DNA of 64,000 nucleotides from Zea mays (GCF_902167145.1 NC_050097.1:44996095-45060094), one strand, 5' to 3'; positions 41,993-55,084 are shown, counted from the stretch's first letter. A program made the numbers and translations. The notes: generated by a model not told the origin, from the letters alone.

Positions 41993-43210
41993 TGAAAGGA
42001 AAATGTACCCTTGGGTAATTTCAATAATGTTTTGGTGATTAAGTGCCCAACACGGTTAATTAAGTTCTTATAGTAAAGTGAGAAGTGCAAATCAAAGAAA
42101 AAGGTATGTTTCTAAACTTAGTACATTGTTTTGAGTACTAATGTGTTTTGTCTAAGTGCTTGAAACAGTGAGAAAATAATTGGAAAAAGAGTTGGCTCTG
42201 TGCAGCCAAACTTCAGCTCAGTCTGGCACACCGGACAGTGTCCGGTGCGCCAGGCTGCTTTCCGGTGAAAGTGCTGCTCTCGGGAATCGACGACGGCGTA
42301 CGACTAAAAATCATCGGACTGTCCGGTGAGCCAACGGTCGCCAGCGCCAATGGTCGACCGCGCAATCTTCGCGCAACACGTGGACTGCTCCAACGGTCAG
42401 CTGGTGCACCGGACTGTCCGGTGTGCACCGGACAGTGTCCAGTGCGCCAATCAGCCCAGAGGAGCAACAGTCGGATATGCCAAATTTGGAAGGAGATCGC
42501 GCATCGGATAGTCTACTGGACCTGTCCGGTGGTGCACCCGACTGTCCGGTGCGCCACTCGACAGAAGGCAAGGATAGCCTTCCATGTTGATCTTCAACGA
42601 CTCCTAGCTGCGTTGGGGCTATAAAAGGGACCCCTAGGCGCATGGAGGAGAACACCAAGTATTCTCTGAGTATTCTAAAGCATCCAGACTCCGCTCCCGC
42701 GCATTCGCTTCATTGTGCTAGTGATTTGGGCTCCATTCGAGTAGTGCACTCTCTGAGTTGTCATTTGAGCTCAAGTCGTCACTTGTGCGCGTGGTTGTGC
42801 TGCGTATTTGAGTCTTGCGTGTGTTGCTTCTCCCAACCTTACTCTGTGCTTTCTTTGTGATCTCTATTTTAAGGGCGAGAGACTCCAAGTTGTGGAGATT
42901 CCTTGCAAACGGGATAAGACTCTAAAGGAAAAGACCGTGGTATTCAAGTTGATCATCGGATCACTTGAAAGGGGTTGAGTGCAACCCTCGTCCATTGGGA
43001 CGCCACAACGTGGAAGTAGGCAAGTGTTACTTGGCCGAACCACGGGATAAAATCGCGTGTCTCTTGTGTTGCATTCTCTGTGATTGTTTTGTCCACAAGA
43101 ACTCGCCTCAAATCTACTTAGTCGCACTAACACTTCTATAACTAAGTTTCGTGGCTATTTAGTGTTTAATTTTACAGGATCACCTATTCACCTCCCTCTA
43201 GGTGCTCTCA
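41993..43210 (+). repeat. Element C 5' LTR (1218 bp)
   Basis: It starts TGAAAGGAAAATG and ends CTCTAGGTGCTCTCA. Six CCGGAC/GTCCGG palindrome units, several imperfect, lie at 42230-42560 upstream of a TATA box (TATAAAAG at 42620-42627). The transcript start is expected ~30 bp on. Confidence 0.92.
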
Positions 43211-43211
43211 A

Positions 43212-43226
43212 TTGGTATCAAAGTCG
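43212..43226 (+). other. Primer binding site of element C
   Basis: TTGGTATCAAAGTCG follows the 5' LTR after one base and resembles the initiator-Met tRNA complement. Confidence 0.75.
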
Positions 43227-43260
43227 TACTCTTCATTTAAGGGACTAATCGCCCGAAGAG

Positions 43261-44158
43261 ATGGATCCTAAGGGAAAGGGGATGTGGTCAACGATAAGGA
43301 AAAGGAGTCCGTCTTCAACGAGCCAAGAGACGACAAGCCTACTGACTCAGGCTCGAGTCAAAAGAAGAGAGACGGGAAGAAGAAGAAGAAGAGGCACATC
43401 AAGAAGATCATCTACTATGACAGCGATGCCTCGTTTTCTTCACCACACGACGACGACGATGACTCCTCATCAAAGAAGAAAACGGTTAATCAAAACTATT
43501 CATTTGATTATTCCCGTATTCTGTACAACTCTAATGCTCATTTGCTATCAATTCCACTTGGGAAACCCCCCCCCACTTTGATGGAGAAGACTATTCTTTC
43601 TAGAGTCATAAAGTGCGTAGTCATTTATTTTCTCTCCATCCTAGCATCTGGGAAATTGTTGAAAACGGAATGCACTTTGATAGTACTGACAATGCCGTTT
43701 TTATAAATGAGCAAATCCTTAAGAATGCCCAAGCTACTACTGTGTTGTTAGCATCTCTTTGCAGGGACGAGTATAATAAAGTAAGTGGCTTGGACAACGC
43801 CAAGCAAATCCGGGACACCCTTAAGATCTCACATGAGGGAAATGATGCTACAATGATCACCAAAATGGAACTGGTGGAAGGCGAGCTAGGGAGATTCGCC
43901 ATGATCAGGGGAGAAGAGCCAACACAAACCTACAACAGGCTCAAGACCCTGGTCAACAAGATTAGAAGCTATGGAAGCACAAGATGGACGGATCATGACG
44001 TCGTCCGACTCATGCTAAGGTCATTTACAGTTATTGACCCCCATCTTGTGAATCTTATCCGTGAAAACCCCAGGTACACAAAGATGACGCCCGAGGAGAT
44101 ACTCGGAAAATTCGTGAGCGGGCGCATGATGGTAAAGGAGGCACGGTATGTGGATGAC
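43261..44158 (+). pseudogene. Element C gag, 5' part (frameshifted)
   Basis: The ATG opens MDPKGKGM, then the frame shifts near 43283 and again at a C-run near 43565-43575. The gag core MRSHLFSLHPSIWEIVENGM follows, ending at VDD where element D is inserted. The rest of gag resumes at 56343. Confidence 0.87.
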
Positions 44159-45341
44159 TGAGAGCACCTAGAGGGGGGGGGGTGAATAGGTGATCCTATA
44201 AAACTTGAACTTAATGCCACAAAAACTTAGTTAAGCGTTAGCACAGTATTGCCAAGTGGCTAGAGAAGAGTCTTAGCAAAACACAATAACCACAAGAGAA
44301 TCAACACAGGTAGACACAGTGGTTTATCCCGTGGTTCGGCCAAGTACAACACTTGCCTACTTCCACGTTGTGGCGTCCCAACGGACGAGGGTTGCAATCA
44401 ACCCCTCTCAAGCGGTCCAAAGACCCACTTGAATACCACGGTGTTTGCTTTTCTTTTCTATATCCCTTTCGCGAGGAATCTCCACAACTTGGAGTCTCTC
44501 GCCCTTACAAAGATGTTCACAAAGAAGCACGGAGTAAGGGAGGGATTATCAACTCACACAAGACACAAAGATCACAGCGAATACGCACACACAAGACCCA
44601 GACTTAAGCTCAAAAGACTAGCACACTAGAACGGAGCTCAAATCACTAGAATGTCGAACAAGTGCGCAAGAATGGAGTGTGAGTGATCAAGAGTGCTCAA
44701 GGAATGCTTGGTGTGCTCCTTCATGCGCCTAGGGGTCCCTTTTATAGCCCCAAGGCAGCTAGGAGCCGTTGAGAGCAATCCAGGAAGGCAATTTTTTCCT
44801 TCTGTCGCCTGGCGCACCGGACAGTCCGGTGCGGATTTCCTTCCTTATTTCGCGAAGCCGACCGTTGGCAGCCTTGGAGCTATTGGCGCACCGGACACTG
44901 TCCGGTGCCCCCTCCCGACCGTTAGCTCGGCCACGTGTCTCGCGCGGATCACGCAGCCGACCGTTGGCTCACCGGACAGTCCGGTGCACACCGGACAGTC
45001 TGGTGAATTATAGCCGTACGCCGTTAATTTATTCCCGAGAGCGGCAAGTTTGCCTGAGCCAGCCTGGCACACCGGACACTGTCCGGTGCACCACCGGACA
45101 GTCCGGTGCACCCAGACAGAGCTTGCTTTGGCTGAACAAGGCCATCTCTTCTCCAATTCGATTTCTCCTGTTTCCAGCACTTAGACCCAATACATTAGTC
45201 ACTAAAATAATGTACTACGTCTGAGAAACATACCTTTATACTTGATTTGTACTTTGTCCACCATTTGACACTTAGGCACTTGTGTTGGACACTAAATCAC
45301 CAAAACACTTAGAAATGGCCCAAGGGCACATTTCCCTTTCA
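44159..45341 (-). repeat. Element D 3' LTR (1183 bp)
   Basis: It has TG..CA ends as in A. Six palindrome units are at 44815-45110 and a TATA box (minus) at 44739-44746. It is 54 bp shorter than the other LTR of D, mainly because palindrome units are missing. The polypurine tract AAAAAGGGGGAGAT adjoins it. Confidence 0.92.
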
Positions 45342-45711
45342 ATCTCCCCCTTTTTGGTGATTAATGCCAACACAACATAAAGCAAGTAGAACAAGTACAA
45401 AATCAATTCAAATAAGAACTCAAATTTGTTTTGAATCAAATTTGGCATATATGGATCATTCTTTGCCACCACTTGGTTTGTTTTTGCAAATCGACCTCAG
45501 TTTCCTAACTCTAAGTCAAACACACTTGTAGAGACATAAAGAGAGTTGTTCCAATAGAAATTGATCACAGTATCAAAAACTCCCCCCATTTCCCATAATC
45601 CACCATTCTCCCCACAAGAGACTAACTTTTGATAATAAGAAGCAAACAAGAGTATTTTGACAGACAAAAACTCTAACTTTACTTTTTCAAAATTCTCAAG
45701 TGGTAGTGTAA
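45342..45711 (-). other. Element D 3' untranslated region, part next to the 3' LTR
   Basis: Contains the LTR-adjacent polypurine tract plus further GGGGAG-type sites near 45580 and 45610 (minus strand). It resumes beyond the solo LTR at 49042-49463. No ORF is seen. Confidence 0.65.
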
Positions 45712-45716
45712 CGCCC

Positions 45717-48700
45717 TAAATTTGGGGGTAGAATTTTTTCTTCTTTTCCCTCACCAAATTCAGGCGTTACCCTTTCCTTTTCCCTTTTCTCCTCGCTAAA
45801 CCTTGATCTTTTCCAAAGTATAGCGGGATTCGGCTTGAGGTCCCATGTAAATCAAAACCCTAAAATATTTTATTTTGTGTGATGCACCATGCCGAACCAT
45901 GCATACCTTTTGATTGTTTAAAAATGTGAATGCATTCATCTAGAGGAAAATAGATTTTAGAAAAAGAAAACCTTTTCCTTCTCCTCTCCCCCCCTCCTTC
46001 CCCATTTTCGGCCCAGCCCCCCCTTCCCCCCGCGTGGGCCTCGCGACGGCCCAGCCGCCCCCCTTCCCTTCCCGCCGTGGGCCGCCTGGCGGCCCAGCCG
46101 CGCGCGCCCCCCTTCCCCTTTGGGCCCAGCCAGCCCAACTGTCCCCCCTCCCCTTTTCTTTTTCCAAAATCCCCTCCCCGCGGGCCCCGCCCATCATCCC
46201 CTCTCTCTCTCCCTCACCCTAACCCTAGCCGCCGCCGCCTCTCCCCTGCCCTAGCGCCGCCGCTGCCTCCCCGGCGCCGCCGCCGCGCCGCCCTCCCCTC
46301 CGGTGAGGTTTCTCCCTCCCCCTCCCTCCTCTCCTCCCCTCCCTCCTCCTTCCCTCCCGCCGGCGTCCCCCGCCCCCGCGCCATGGGCGCGCCCGCCTCG
46401 GCCCCGGCGAGCTCGGCCGCTCCGGTGAGCTCGGCCTCGGACCCGGCCCCGGCCGCCCCGGCCTCGCCCGCGCCCGGCCGTCTCCGCGCCCGGTCGCCCT
46501 CGGCCGCCCGCTCGGCCGCCCTCCCCGCGCCGCTCTCGGCCGTCCCCGGTCCGCCCCGCCCTCGGCCGCCCCCGGCGAGCTCGGCCCCGGCCCCGGCCAC
46601 CCCCGGCTCGGCCGCCCTCGGCCGCCCGCACCCGACCGCCCTCGGCCCCTCGCGCCCGGCCGCCCGCTTAGCCGCCCGCCCCTCGCCGCGGCTCGGCCGC
46701 CCCGCCTCGGCCACCCCGCCTCGGCCACCCCCGGCCCCGGCGCGCCTCGCTCCGGCAAGCCCGCCCCTCGCCGCGCCTCGGCTGCCCCGGCTCGGCCACC
46801 CCGCGCGAGCCCCGCCCTCGGCCGCCTCGCCTTCGGCGAGCCCCGCGCCCGCTCGGCCCCGTCCCGCGCCGCCCCGGCTCGGCCGCCTGCCGGCGAGCTC
46901 GGCCGCCCCGTGCCCCGGCTCGGCCGCTCCCGTCGCGCCCCGGCTCGGCCACCCGCCCCCGCGCCCGGCCGTGTCCTCGCTCGCCCGTGCTCGCTTGCCC
47001 CGGCGCGCTTGCCCGCTCGCCCCGGCGTGCCTTGCTCGCGTCGTGACGGCCCCGGCGTGGCCTTGAGCTCGGCCCAGCGTGCCTATGGCGCGCGGCTTTG
47101 AGCTCGGCTAGCGTACGACCCCGACGTGCGTACGGCTAGTTCGTGGCGTGTGCGTGCGGTCTCGCGCGCGTGCTCGTGTAGTGCGCGTGCCTTGGCACGA
47201 CCCGTCGTGCCCCGTCTACCCCCAGACGCCCCGTCTACCCCCCCGTGTCCTATGCGCGCTAATCACGTGTTTATATTAATAAGATAGGAGTCTCAATTTG
47301 GAAATTGGTTACGTTAGTTAATTTGTATAGCTAATTGCCTAACTCATTTAATGTTAATCTACTAAAAGTGGTCACGTTTACATTAGTGCATGTAGCTAAT
47401 TCTTTTGTTAGAACCAATTGGAATTAGAACACGTGACGTCTAGTTATTCATCAACCCATAGTGCGTCTCGGGCATAAGCTTTAACTCTCGCGAGACCTAT
47501 CCCCATTTCTTTCTAACTAAGGTAAATTCATTATCGTATGTGATATTCTATGCATATTTACTTCATTTGTTCTCTTGTATGGTGTACTGTTTGTTCCCTA
47601 ATTTGAATGGATGGATGTATGTATGCTTGCAATCGCATAGAGAACGATCCGGTTGAAGAGCCTGAGGAACTCGCAGGAGAAGCCCCTGAGCAGCAGTCGG
47701 TTGGTGGAGGCAAGTGTCCCTTGACCTATCTCTGTCCTATTCATTCTTTAATTCACCTCCCGCTTTACACATTTATGCCTAAGGATTGACTAGTTTTGTT
47801 ATCCATGTCCTTGTTTACCTAGTTGGGTTGGATTATTATTGTCTAGCTTTATGCTATTGCTTAACTCTAATCAATGAACATGATGAGATTATCTATGATA
47901 CGTTGTTTTCCCCTCTCTTATTATGATGTTACACTTGTGGTCTTCAAGGGGGCTCGAGCGGTTTCTCGAGTGCCTCTCCGTAAGGACCTGTTCTATGGAT
48001 GACCGCCCGGGAAAACAGTGCAACCATGAGGTTGGAATGGGATACCCTTAGCTGAATAATTAGAGGATCTGGGGTGTAGTTCACTTAGCCGTCGTGCCGT
48101 CAATGGGGCTCGGTGTATGCGGCTCGCTCTGCCAAGTTTGGGTTCGCCCCTTGGGGAGGAGTGCGGTGCATTTAGGAAACCTAACGGGTGGCTACAGCCC
48201 CGGGGAATCTTTGTAAAGGCTACGTAGTGATGCCCTGCTAGGCCACCTAGGTAGTGGTCAATGGGGAGTAGCTCTCTCCGGGCAGAAAGGGAATCATGGC
48301 TTGTGGGTAAAGTGCACAACCTCTGCAGAGTGTTTGAAAACTGATATATCAGCCGTGCTCGCGGTTATGAGCGGCCAAGGGAGCTCCAGTGATTAGTGGT
48401 ACTTAATCAGAGACACTTTGGTTTACAGGTGGCAATGAGATTGATGGTTCTGGTTATAATTATGGTGCTGGTAAGTGGTATTCTTTCCGTTTGGAAAGGG
48501 TACATTGGGCTAATAACTTGGGTTAATGCTAAAACCTGGCTTTCTATTAGTAAATAATAATCTGACCAACTAAAAGCAACTGCTTGACTTATCCCCACAT
48601 AAAGCTAGTCCACTACAGCCAAACAGGATACTTGCTGAGTATGTTGATGTGTACTCACCCTTGCTCTACACACCAAACCCCCCCATCCCCAGGTTGTCAG

Positions 48701-49036
48701 CATTGCAACCACTGCTCAGGAGAAGACGAAGCCGTGGAAGGAGACTTCCAGGAGTTCCAAGACTACGACGAGTTCTAGGCGTGGGTTAGCGGCAACCCCC
48801 AGTCGGCTGCCTGTGAAGGCCGCAGTTATCTACGTTTTGTTTTTGCACTTTGATTTATTGTAAGGACTATATGGACGTCTCAGACGTATGATGCAATCGA
48901 CTATTATTTCCCTTTGAATACTATTTTGAGCACTGTGTGATGATGTCCATGTTATGTAACTGCTGTGTACGTGAATTACTGATCCTGGCACGTACATGGT
49001 TCACATTCGGTTTACCTTCTAAAACCGGGTGTGACA
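45717..49036 (+). mobile_element. Solo LTR of the element B-type chromovirus family, inside D
   Basis: The 3320-bp segment starts TGTAACGCCCTAAATTTGG and ends AAAACCGGGTGTGACA. The target-site duplication GGTAG is at 45712-45716 and 49037-49041. Its ends and the 47890-49036 part match the complement of B's LTR, so it is a relative of B in the opposite orientation. It has a much longer GC-rich centre and lacks the 57-bp palindrome array. No internal coding region remains. Confidence 0.9.
45990..47240. repeat. Extremely GC-rich low-complexity tract in the solo LTR
   Basis: Over 1 kb of mostly C and G with recurring CTCGGCC / GCCCCGG units. A plus-strand frame of 329 codons (46077-47066) reads only P, A, S, R and L-rich repeats and matches no domain. 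It is probably the U3/R region of this LTR family and a CpG-methylation target. Confidence 0.7.
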
Positions 49037-49463
49037 GGTAGCTGATCCATTTATTGCTTTGGCCTTATTTTCTCCCCCTTTGGCATCAAGCACCAAAACA
49101 GGATCAATTTTGGCCCTTTAACCCCATTGCCTCACCAAAAATCTTCAACTAAGAGTAAAAGGCAATAAGTGTACGAAGATGAACTTGGAAGAAGTTACTC
49201 GTTCATTGGAGTGCAGTGGAAGTCTTGCATGGTCCAAGTTCACCTTTTCCCTTTCAATCCTCCTTTGAGACTAAATTAAGCAAACTCAAGCACACAATTA
49301 GTCTCAAAAGGTCAAGTTGTAGCACATCTCCCCCTAAATTTGTGCATCACTTGCAAATGGACTTGTAAGGTCCGGGGAGTGCTTGTACAACTTGAGCACC
49401 ATAAATAAACAACAAAATGCATAAGGAACATGATCAAAGGCATAAACACATGTATGCTATAAA

Positions 49464-52400
49464 TCAATCCAAGTTCCACGAATCTAAGACATTTAGCTCA
49501 CTACGCAACTTGCAAAAGGTCTGCTCATCTAAAGGCTTGGTAAAGATATCGGCTAGCTGGTTCTCGGAGCTAACATGAAACACTTCGATATCTCCCTTTT
49601 GCTGGTGGTCTCTCAAAAAGTGATGCCGGATGTCTATGTGCTTTGTGCGGCTGTGTTCAACAGGATTATCCGCCATGCGGATAACACTCTCATTATCACA
49701 TAGGAGTGGGACTTTGCTCAGATTGTAGCCAAAGTCCCTGAGGGTTTGCCTCATCCAAAGTAGTTGCGCGCAACACTGTCCTGCGGCAACGTACTCGGCC
49801 TCAGCGGTGGATAGGGCAACGGAAGTTTGTTTCTTAGAACTCAATGACACCAGGGACCTTCCTAAGAATTGGCACGTCCTCGATGTACTCTTCCTATCGA
49901 CCTTACATCCAGCATAGTCGGAATCTGAATATCCAATTAAGTCAAAGGTAGACCCCTTTGGATACCAGATCCCGAAACAAGGCGTAGCGACTAAATATCT
50001 AAGAATTCGCTTCACAGCCACTAAGTGACACTCCTTATGATCGGATTGAAATCTAGCACACATGCATACGCTAAGCATAATATCTGGTCTACTAGCACAT
50101 AAACAAAGTAAAGACCCTATCATAGACCGGTATGCTTTTTGATCAACGGACTTACCTCCTTTGTTGAGGTTGGTGTGTCCGTCGGTTCCCATCGGAGTCT
50201 TTGCGGGCTTGGCGTCCTTCATCCCAAAACGCTTGATCAAGTCTTGCGTGTACTTGGTTTGAGAGATGAAGGTCCCATCCTTGAGTTGCCTCACTTGGAA
50301 CCCAAGGAAGTAGCTTAACTCGCCCATCATCGACATCTCAAATTTCTGAGTCATCACCCTGCTAAACTCTTCACAAGACTTTTGGTTAGTAGAACCAAAT
50401 ATTATGTCATCGACATAAATTTGGCACACAAAAAGATCACCATCACAAGTCTTAGTAAAAAGAGTTGGATCGGCTTTCCCAACCTTGAAAGCATTAGCAA
50501 TTAAAAAGTCTCTAAGGCATTCATACCATGCTCTTGGGGCTTGCTTAAGTCCATAGAGCGCCTTAGAGAGCTTACACACGTGGTCGGGGTACCGTTCATC
50601 CTTGAAGCCAGGGGGTTGCTCCACGTACACCTCCTCCTTGATTGGCCCGTTGAGGAAAGCGCTCTTCACATCCATTTGGAACAACCTGAAGGAGTGATGA
50701 GCGACATATGCTAGCAAGATACGAATGGACTCTAGCCTAGCCACAGGAGCAAAAGTCTCCTCAAAGTCCAAACCTGCGACTTGGGCATAACCTTTTGCCA
50801 CAAGTCGTGCCTTGTTCCTTGTCACCACCCCGTGCTCGTCTTGTTTGTTGCGGAACACCCACTTGGTTCCCACAACATTTTGCTTGGGACGAGGTACCAG
50901 TGTCCAAACTTCATTTCTTTTGAAGTTGTTGAGCTCCTCCTGCATGGCCAACACCCAGTCTGGATCTAGGAAGGCCTCTTCTACCCTGAAAGGCTCAATA
51001 GAAGAGACAAAGGAGTAATGCTCACAAAAATTAACTAATCGAGATCGAGTAGTTACTCCCTTGCTAATATCACCCAAAATTTGGTTGACGGGATGATCCC
51101 TTTGAATCATTGCTCGAACTTGGGTTGGAGGTGCTAGTTGTGCTTCTTCCTCCATTACATGATCATCTTGTGCTCCCCCTTGATCACACGCCTCCTGTTC
51201 ATCATCTTGAGTTGGGGATTGCACCATTGTTGAGGAAGAAGGTTGATCTTGCTCATCTTGTTCCTGTGGCCGCACATCTCCAATCGCCATGGTGCGTATT
51301 GCGGTCGTTGGAACTTCTTCTTCATCTACATCATCAAAATCAACAACTTGCTCTCTTGGAGAGCCATTAGTCTCATCAAATACAACGTCGCTAGTGACTT
51401 CAACCAAACCCGATGATTTGTTGAAGACTCTAAACGCCTTTGTATTTGAGTCATAACCTAACAAAAACCCTTCTACGGCTTTGGGAGCAAATTTGGAAGT
51501 CCTACCCTTCTTCACTAGAATGTAGCATTTACTCCCAAAAACTCGAAAATACGAAACATTGGGTTTGTTACCGGTTAGTAGCTCATACGACGTCTTCTTG
51601 AGGAGGCGATGAAGGTAGACCCTGTTGATGGCGTGGCAAGCCGTGTTCACAGCTTCCGACCAAAAGCGCTCGGGGGTCTTGAACTCTCCAAGCATCATCC
51701 TCGCCATGTCTATAAGTGTCCTGTTCTTCCTCTCTACCACACCATTTTGCTGTGGTGTGTAGGGAGCGGAGAACTCGTGCTTGATCCCTTCCTCCTCAAG
51801 GTACTCCTCCACTTGAAGGTTCTTGAATTCGGACCCATTGTCGCTCCTTATCTTCTTTACCTTGAGCTCAAACTCGTTTTGAGCTCTCCTTAGGAGTGCT
51901 TGAGGGTCCCTTGGGTTTCAGACTTATCCTGCAAAAAGAACACCCAAGTGAAGCGGGAAAAGTCATCAACAATAACTAAACCATACTTACTTCCTCCTAT
52001 GCTTAGATAGGCGACAGGTCCGAAGAAGTCCATATGAAGCAGCTCCAGGGGTGTTGATGTGGTCATCACATTCTTGCTGTGATGCGCTCCTCCCACTTGT
52101 TTACCTGCTTGACAAGCTGCACAAGGTCTATCTTTTTCGAAGGTAACATTAGTTAAACCTATCACGTGTTCTCCCTTTAGAAGCTTGTGAAGGTTCTTCA
52201 TCCCCACATGTGCTAAGCGGCGATGCCACAACCAGCCCATGCTAGTCTTAGCAATTAAGCATGCATCTAGACCGGCCTCCTCTTTTGCAAAATCAACTAA
52301 GTAAAGTTTGCCGTCTAATACACCCTTAAAGGCTAATGAACCATCACTTCTTCTAAAGACTGACACATCTACATTAGTGAATAAACAGTTATATCCCATA

Positions 52401-52645
52401 TTGCATAATTGACTAACAGATAGCAAATTATATCTAAGAGACTCAACTAAGAACACATTAGAAATAGAGTGCTAATTTGAGATTGCAATTTTGCCTAAGC
52501 CTTTCACCTTGCCTTGAAATATGATTGAATCTTGGGGATCCTTGTTCTTGACGTAGGAGTGAACATCTTCTTCTCCCCCGTCATGTGGTTTGTGCATCCG
52601 CTGTTGATAATCCAGCTTGAACCCCCGGATGCATAAACCTGCAAG
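49464..52645 (-). pseudogene. Element D pol: protease-integrase broken, integrase end/RT/RNase H open
   Basis: The protease reads WIINSGCTNHMTG near 52600-52620, with Asn in place of the catalytic Asp. Frameshifts follow to 52456. An integrase part (51890-52456) ends in a frameshift near 51890. A single frame of 782 codons (51812-49464) then covers the end of integrase ([18 protein letters not shown]), the complete RT ([32 protein letters not shown]) and RNase H ([24 protein letters not shown]). It ends at the usual Sirevirus terminus. This is the longest intact enzyme frame in the window. Confidence 0.92.
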
Positions 52646-52651
52646 GCAAAT

Positions 52652-55050
52652 TTAGGCTTGGGTTTTAGGTACCCAACTCTTGTTGGGTCCTACAAGGTTA
52701 GTCACAATGGTTTTAGGGACCCAAATGCAAGTTTTATCTCCCTTGCATCTTGCCCCTAATTTCCTAGCAATTACCTTCCTATCCTTTCTACAAATGGCAA
52801 ATGAAGCATTGCAAGCATGATATATTGTGGAAGGTTCATTAATTTTCCTAGGAACATTAACACCATTTCTCCTAGGCATGTGATTAATAGCATTTCTCCT
52901 AGCTACATTTCTACCATGCATATAGGAAGAGCTAGAAGCAAACATAGCATATGAATCATAAACATGTGAATCAAAAGCATCATAACTTCTATTTGCATTT
53001 CTAGCATGTCTCCTATCATGATACATAAAAGCATGGTTCTTTTTAGCACTACTAGCCATAGGGGCCTTCCCTTTCTCCTTGGCGGGGATGGGAGCCTTAT
53101 GGCTTGTTAAGTTCTTGGCTTCCCTCTTGAAACCAAGTCCATCCTTAATTGAGGGGTGTCTACCAATCGTGTAGGCATCCCTTGCAAACTTTAGCTTATC
53201 AAAATCACTCTTGCTAGTCTTAAGTTGGGCATTAAGACTAGTCAATTCATCATTCAATTTGGAAATTGTAACAAGGTGTTCACTACAACATCAATGTCAA
53301 AATCTTTACACCTATTGCAAATCGTAACATGTTCTACACAAGAGTTAGATTTACTAGCTATCTCTAACTTAGCATTCAAATCATCATTTATGCTCCTTAA
53401 GCTAGAAATTGTCTCATGGCAGGAAGATAGTTCACAAGAAAGCATTTCATTTCTCTTTATTTCTAAAGCAAGGGATTTTTGAGCTTCTACAAACTTATCA
53501 TGTTCATCATATAAGAGATCCTCTTGCTTTTCTAGCAATCTATTCTTATCATTCAAAGCATCAATCAATTCATTTATTTTATCCACCTTGGTTCTATCTA
53601 GACCCTTGAATAAACATGAATAATCTATTTCATCATCATCACTGGACTCATCCTCACTTGAAGAAGCATAAGTACTAGTGTTACGAGCGCTTACCTTCTT
53701 TTCCCTTGCCATGAGGCAAGTGTGATGCTCGTTGGGGAAGAGGGATGACTTGTTGAAGGCAGTGGCGGCGAGTCCTTCGTTGTCGGAGTCGGACGACAAA
53801 CAATCCGAGTCCCACTCCTTGCCAAGATGTGCCTCGCCTTTTCCCTTCTTATAGTTCTTCTTCTCCCTCTTGTTCCCTTGTTCCTGGTCACTATCATTGT
53901 CGGGGCAATTAGCAATAAAATGACCAACCTTACCACATTTGAAGCATGAGCGCTTCCCCTTTGTTTTGGTCTTGCTTGGCTGCCCCTTGCGACCCTTTAG
54001 CACCGTCTTGAAGCGCTTGATGATGAGGGCCATTTCTTCATCATTGAGCCCGGCCGCCTCAACTTGCGCCACCTTGCTAGATAGCGCCTCCTTGCTCCTC
54101 GTTGCCTTGAGAGCAATGGGTTGAGGCTCATGGATTGGACCGTTCAACGCGTCGTCGACATATCTCGCCTCCTTGATCATCATTCGCCCGCTTACAAATT
54201 TTCCAAGAACTTCTTCGGGCGACATCTTGGTGTACCTAGGATTTTCACGGATATTGTTCACTAAATGTGGATCAAGTACAGTAAAGGACCTTAGCATTAG
54301 ACGAATGACGTCGTGGTCCGTCCATCGTGTGCTTCCGTAGCTCCTTATCTTGTTGATGAGGGTCTTGAGCCGGTTGTATGTTTGGGTTGGCTCCTCTCCC
54401 TTGATCATTGCGAATCTTCCAAGCTCGCCCTCCACCAACTCCATTTTGGTGAGTAAGGTGACGTCGTTCCCCTCATGTGAGATCCTGAGGGTGTCCCAGA
54501 TCTGCTTGGCATTGTCCAAGCCGCTCACCTTATGATACTCGTCCCTGCACAAAGAGGCTAACAACACAGTAGTAGCTTGTGCATTTCTATGAATCTATTC
54601 ATTGATAAACATACGACTATCCGAGCTATCAAATTTCATTCCACTTTCCACAATCTCCCATATGCTCGGATGGAGAGAGAACAGGTGACTACGCATTTTG
54701 TGGCTCCAAAATCCGTAGTCCTCTCCATCAAAGTGAGGAGGTTTGCCAAGTGGAATGGAGAGCAAATGAGCATTTGTACATTGCGGAATACGAGAGTAGT
54801 CAAAAGAAAAGTTCAAATTAACCGGTTTCCTTCTCTCGTAGTCGTTGTCGTCGTTGTCCTTTTGGGAAGAAGTGGACTCATCGCTGTCGTCGTAGTAGAC
54901 GATCTCCTTGATGTGTCTTGTCCTCTTCTTCTTCCCATCTTTGCGTTTGTGGCCCGAGCCCGAGTCGGTAGGCTTATCATCCTTGGGCTCGTTGACAAAT
55001 GACTCCTTCCCCTTGTCATTGATCACAATCCCCTTGCCCTTAGGATCCAT
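52652..55050 (-). pseudogene. Element D gag (one stop, one frameshift)
   Basis: The ATG at 55050 opens MDPKGKGIVINDKGKES. A TAG at 54595-54597 lies in FINE-stop-IHRNAQ, where Gln is expected, in the same frame as the next 437 codons. A frameshift near 53270 follows. The CCHC knuckle is CFKCGKVGHFIANC (~53905-53945). A long coiled coil follows, and gag ends WVPKTQA-TAA. Confidence 0.88.
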
Positions 55051-55084
55051 CTCTTCGGGCGGTTAGTCCCTTGCTTGAAGAGAA

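Noticed and set aside
46077..47066. 329-codon P/A/S/R-rich frame and antisense G/R/A-rich frames of 94-177 codons
   Set aside because: All lie in an extreme-GC LTR tract where stops are rare; no domain, splice or promoter context.
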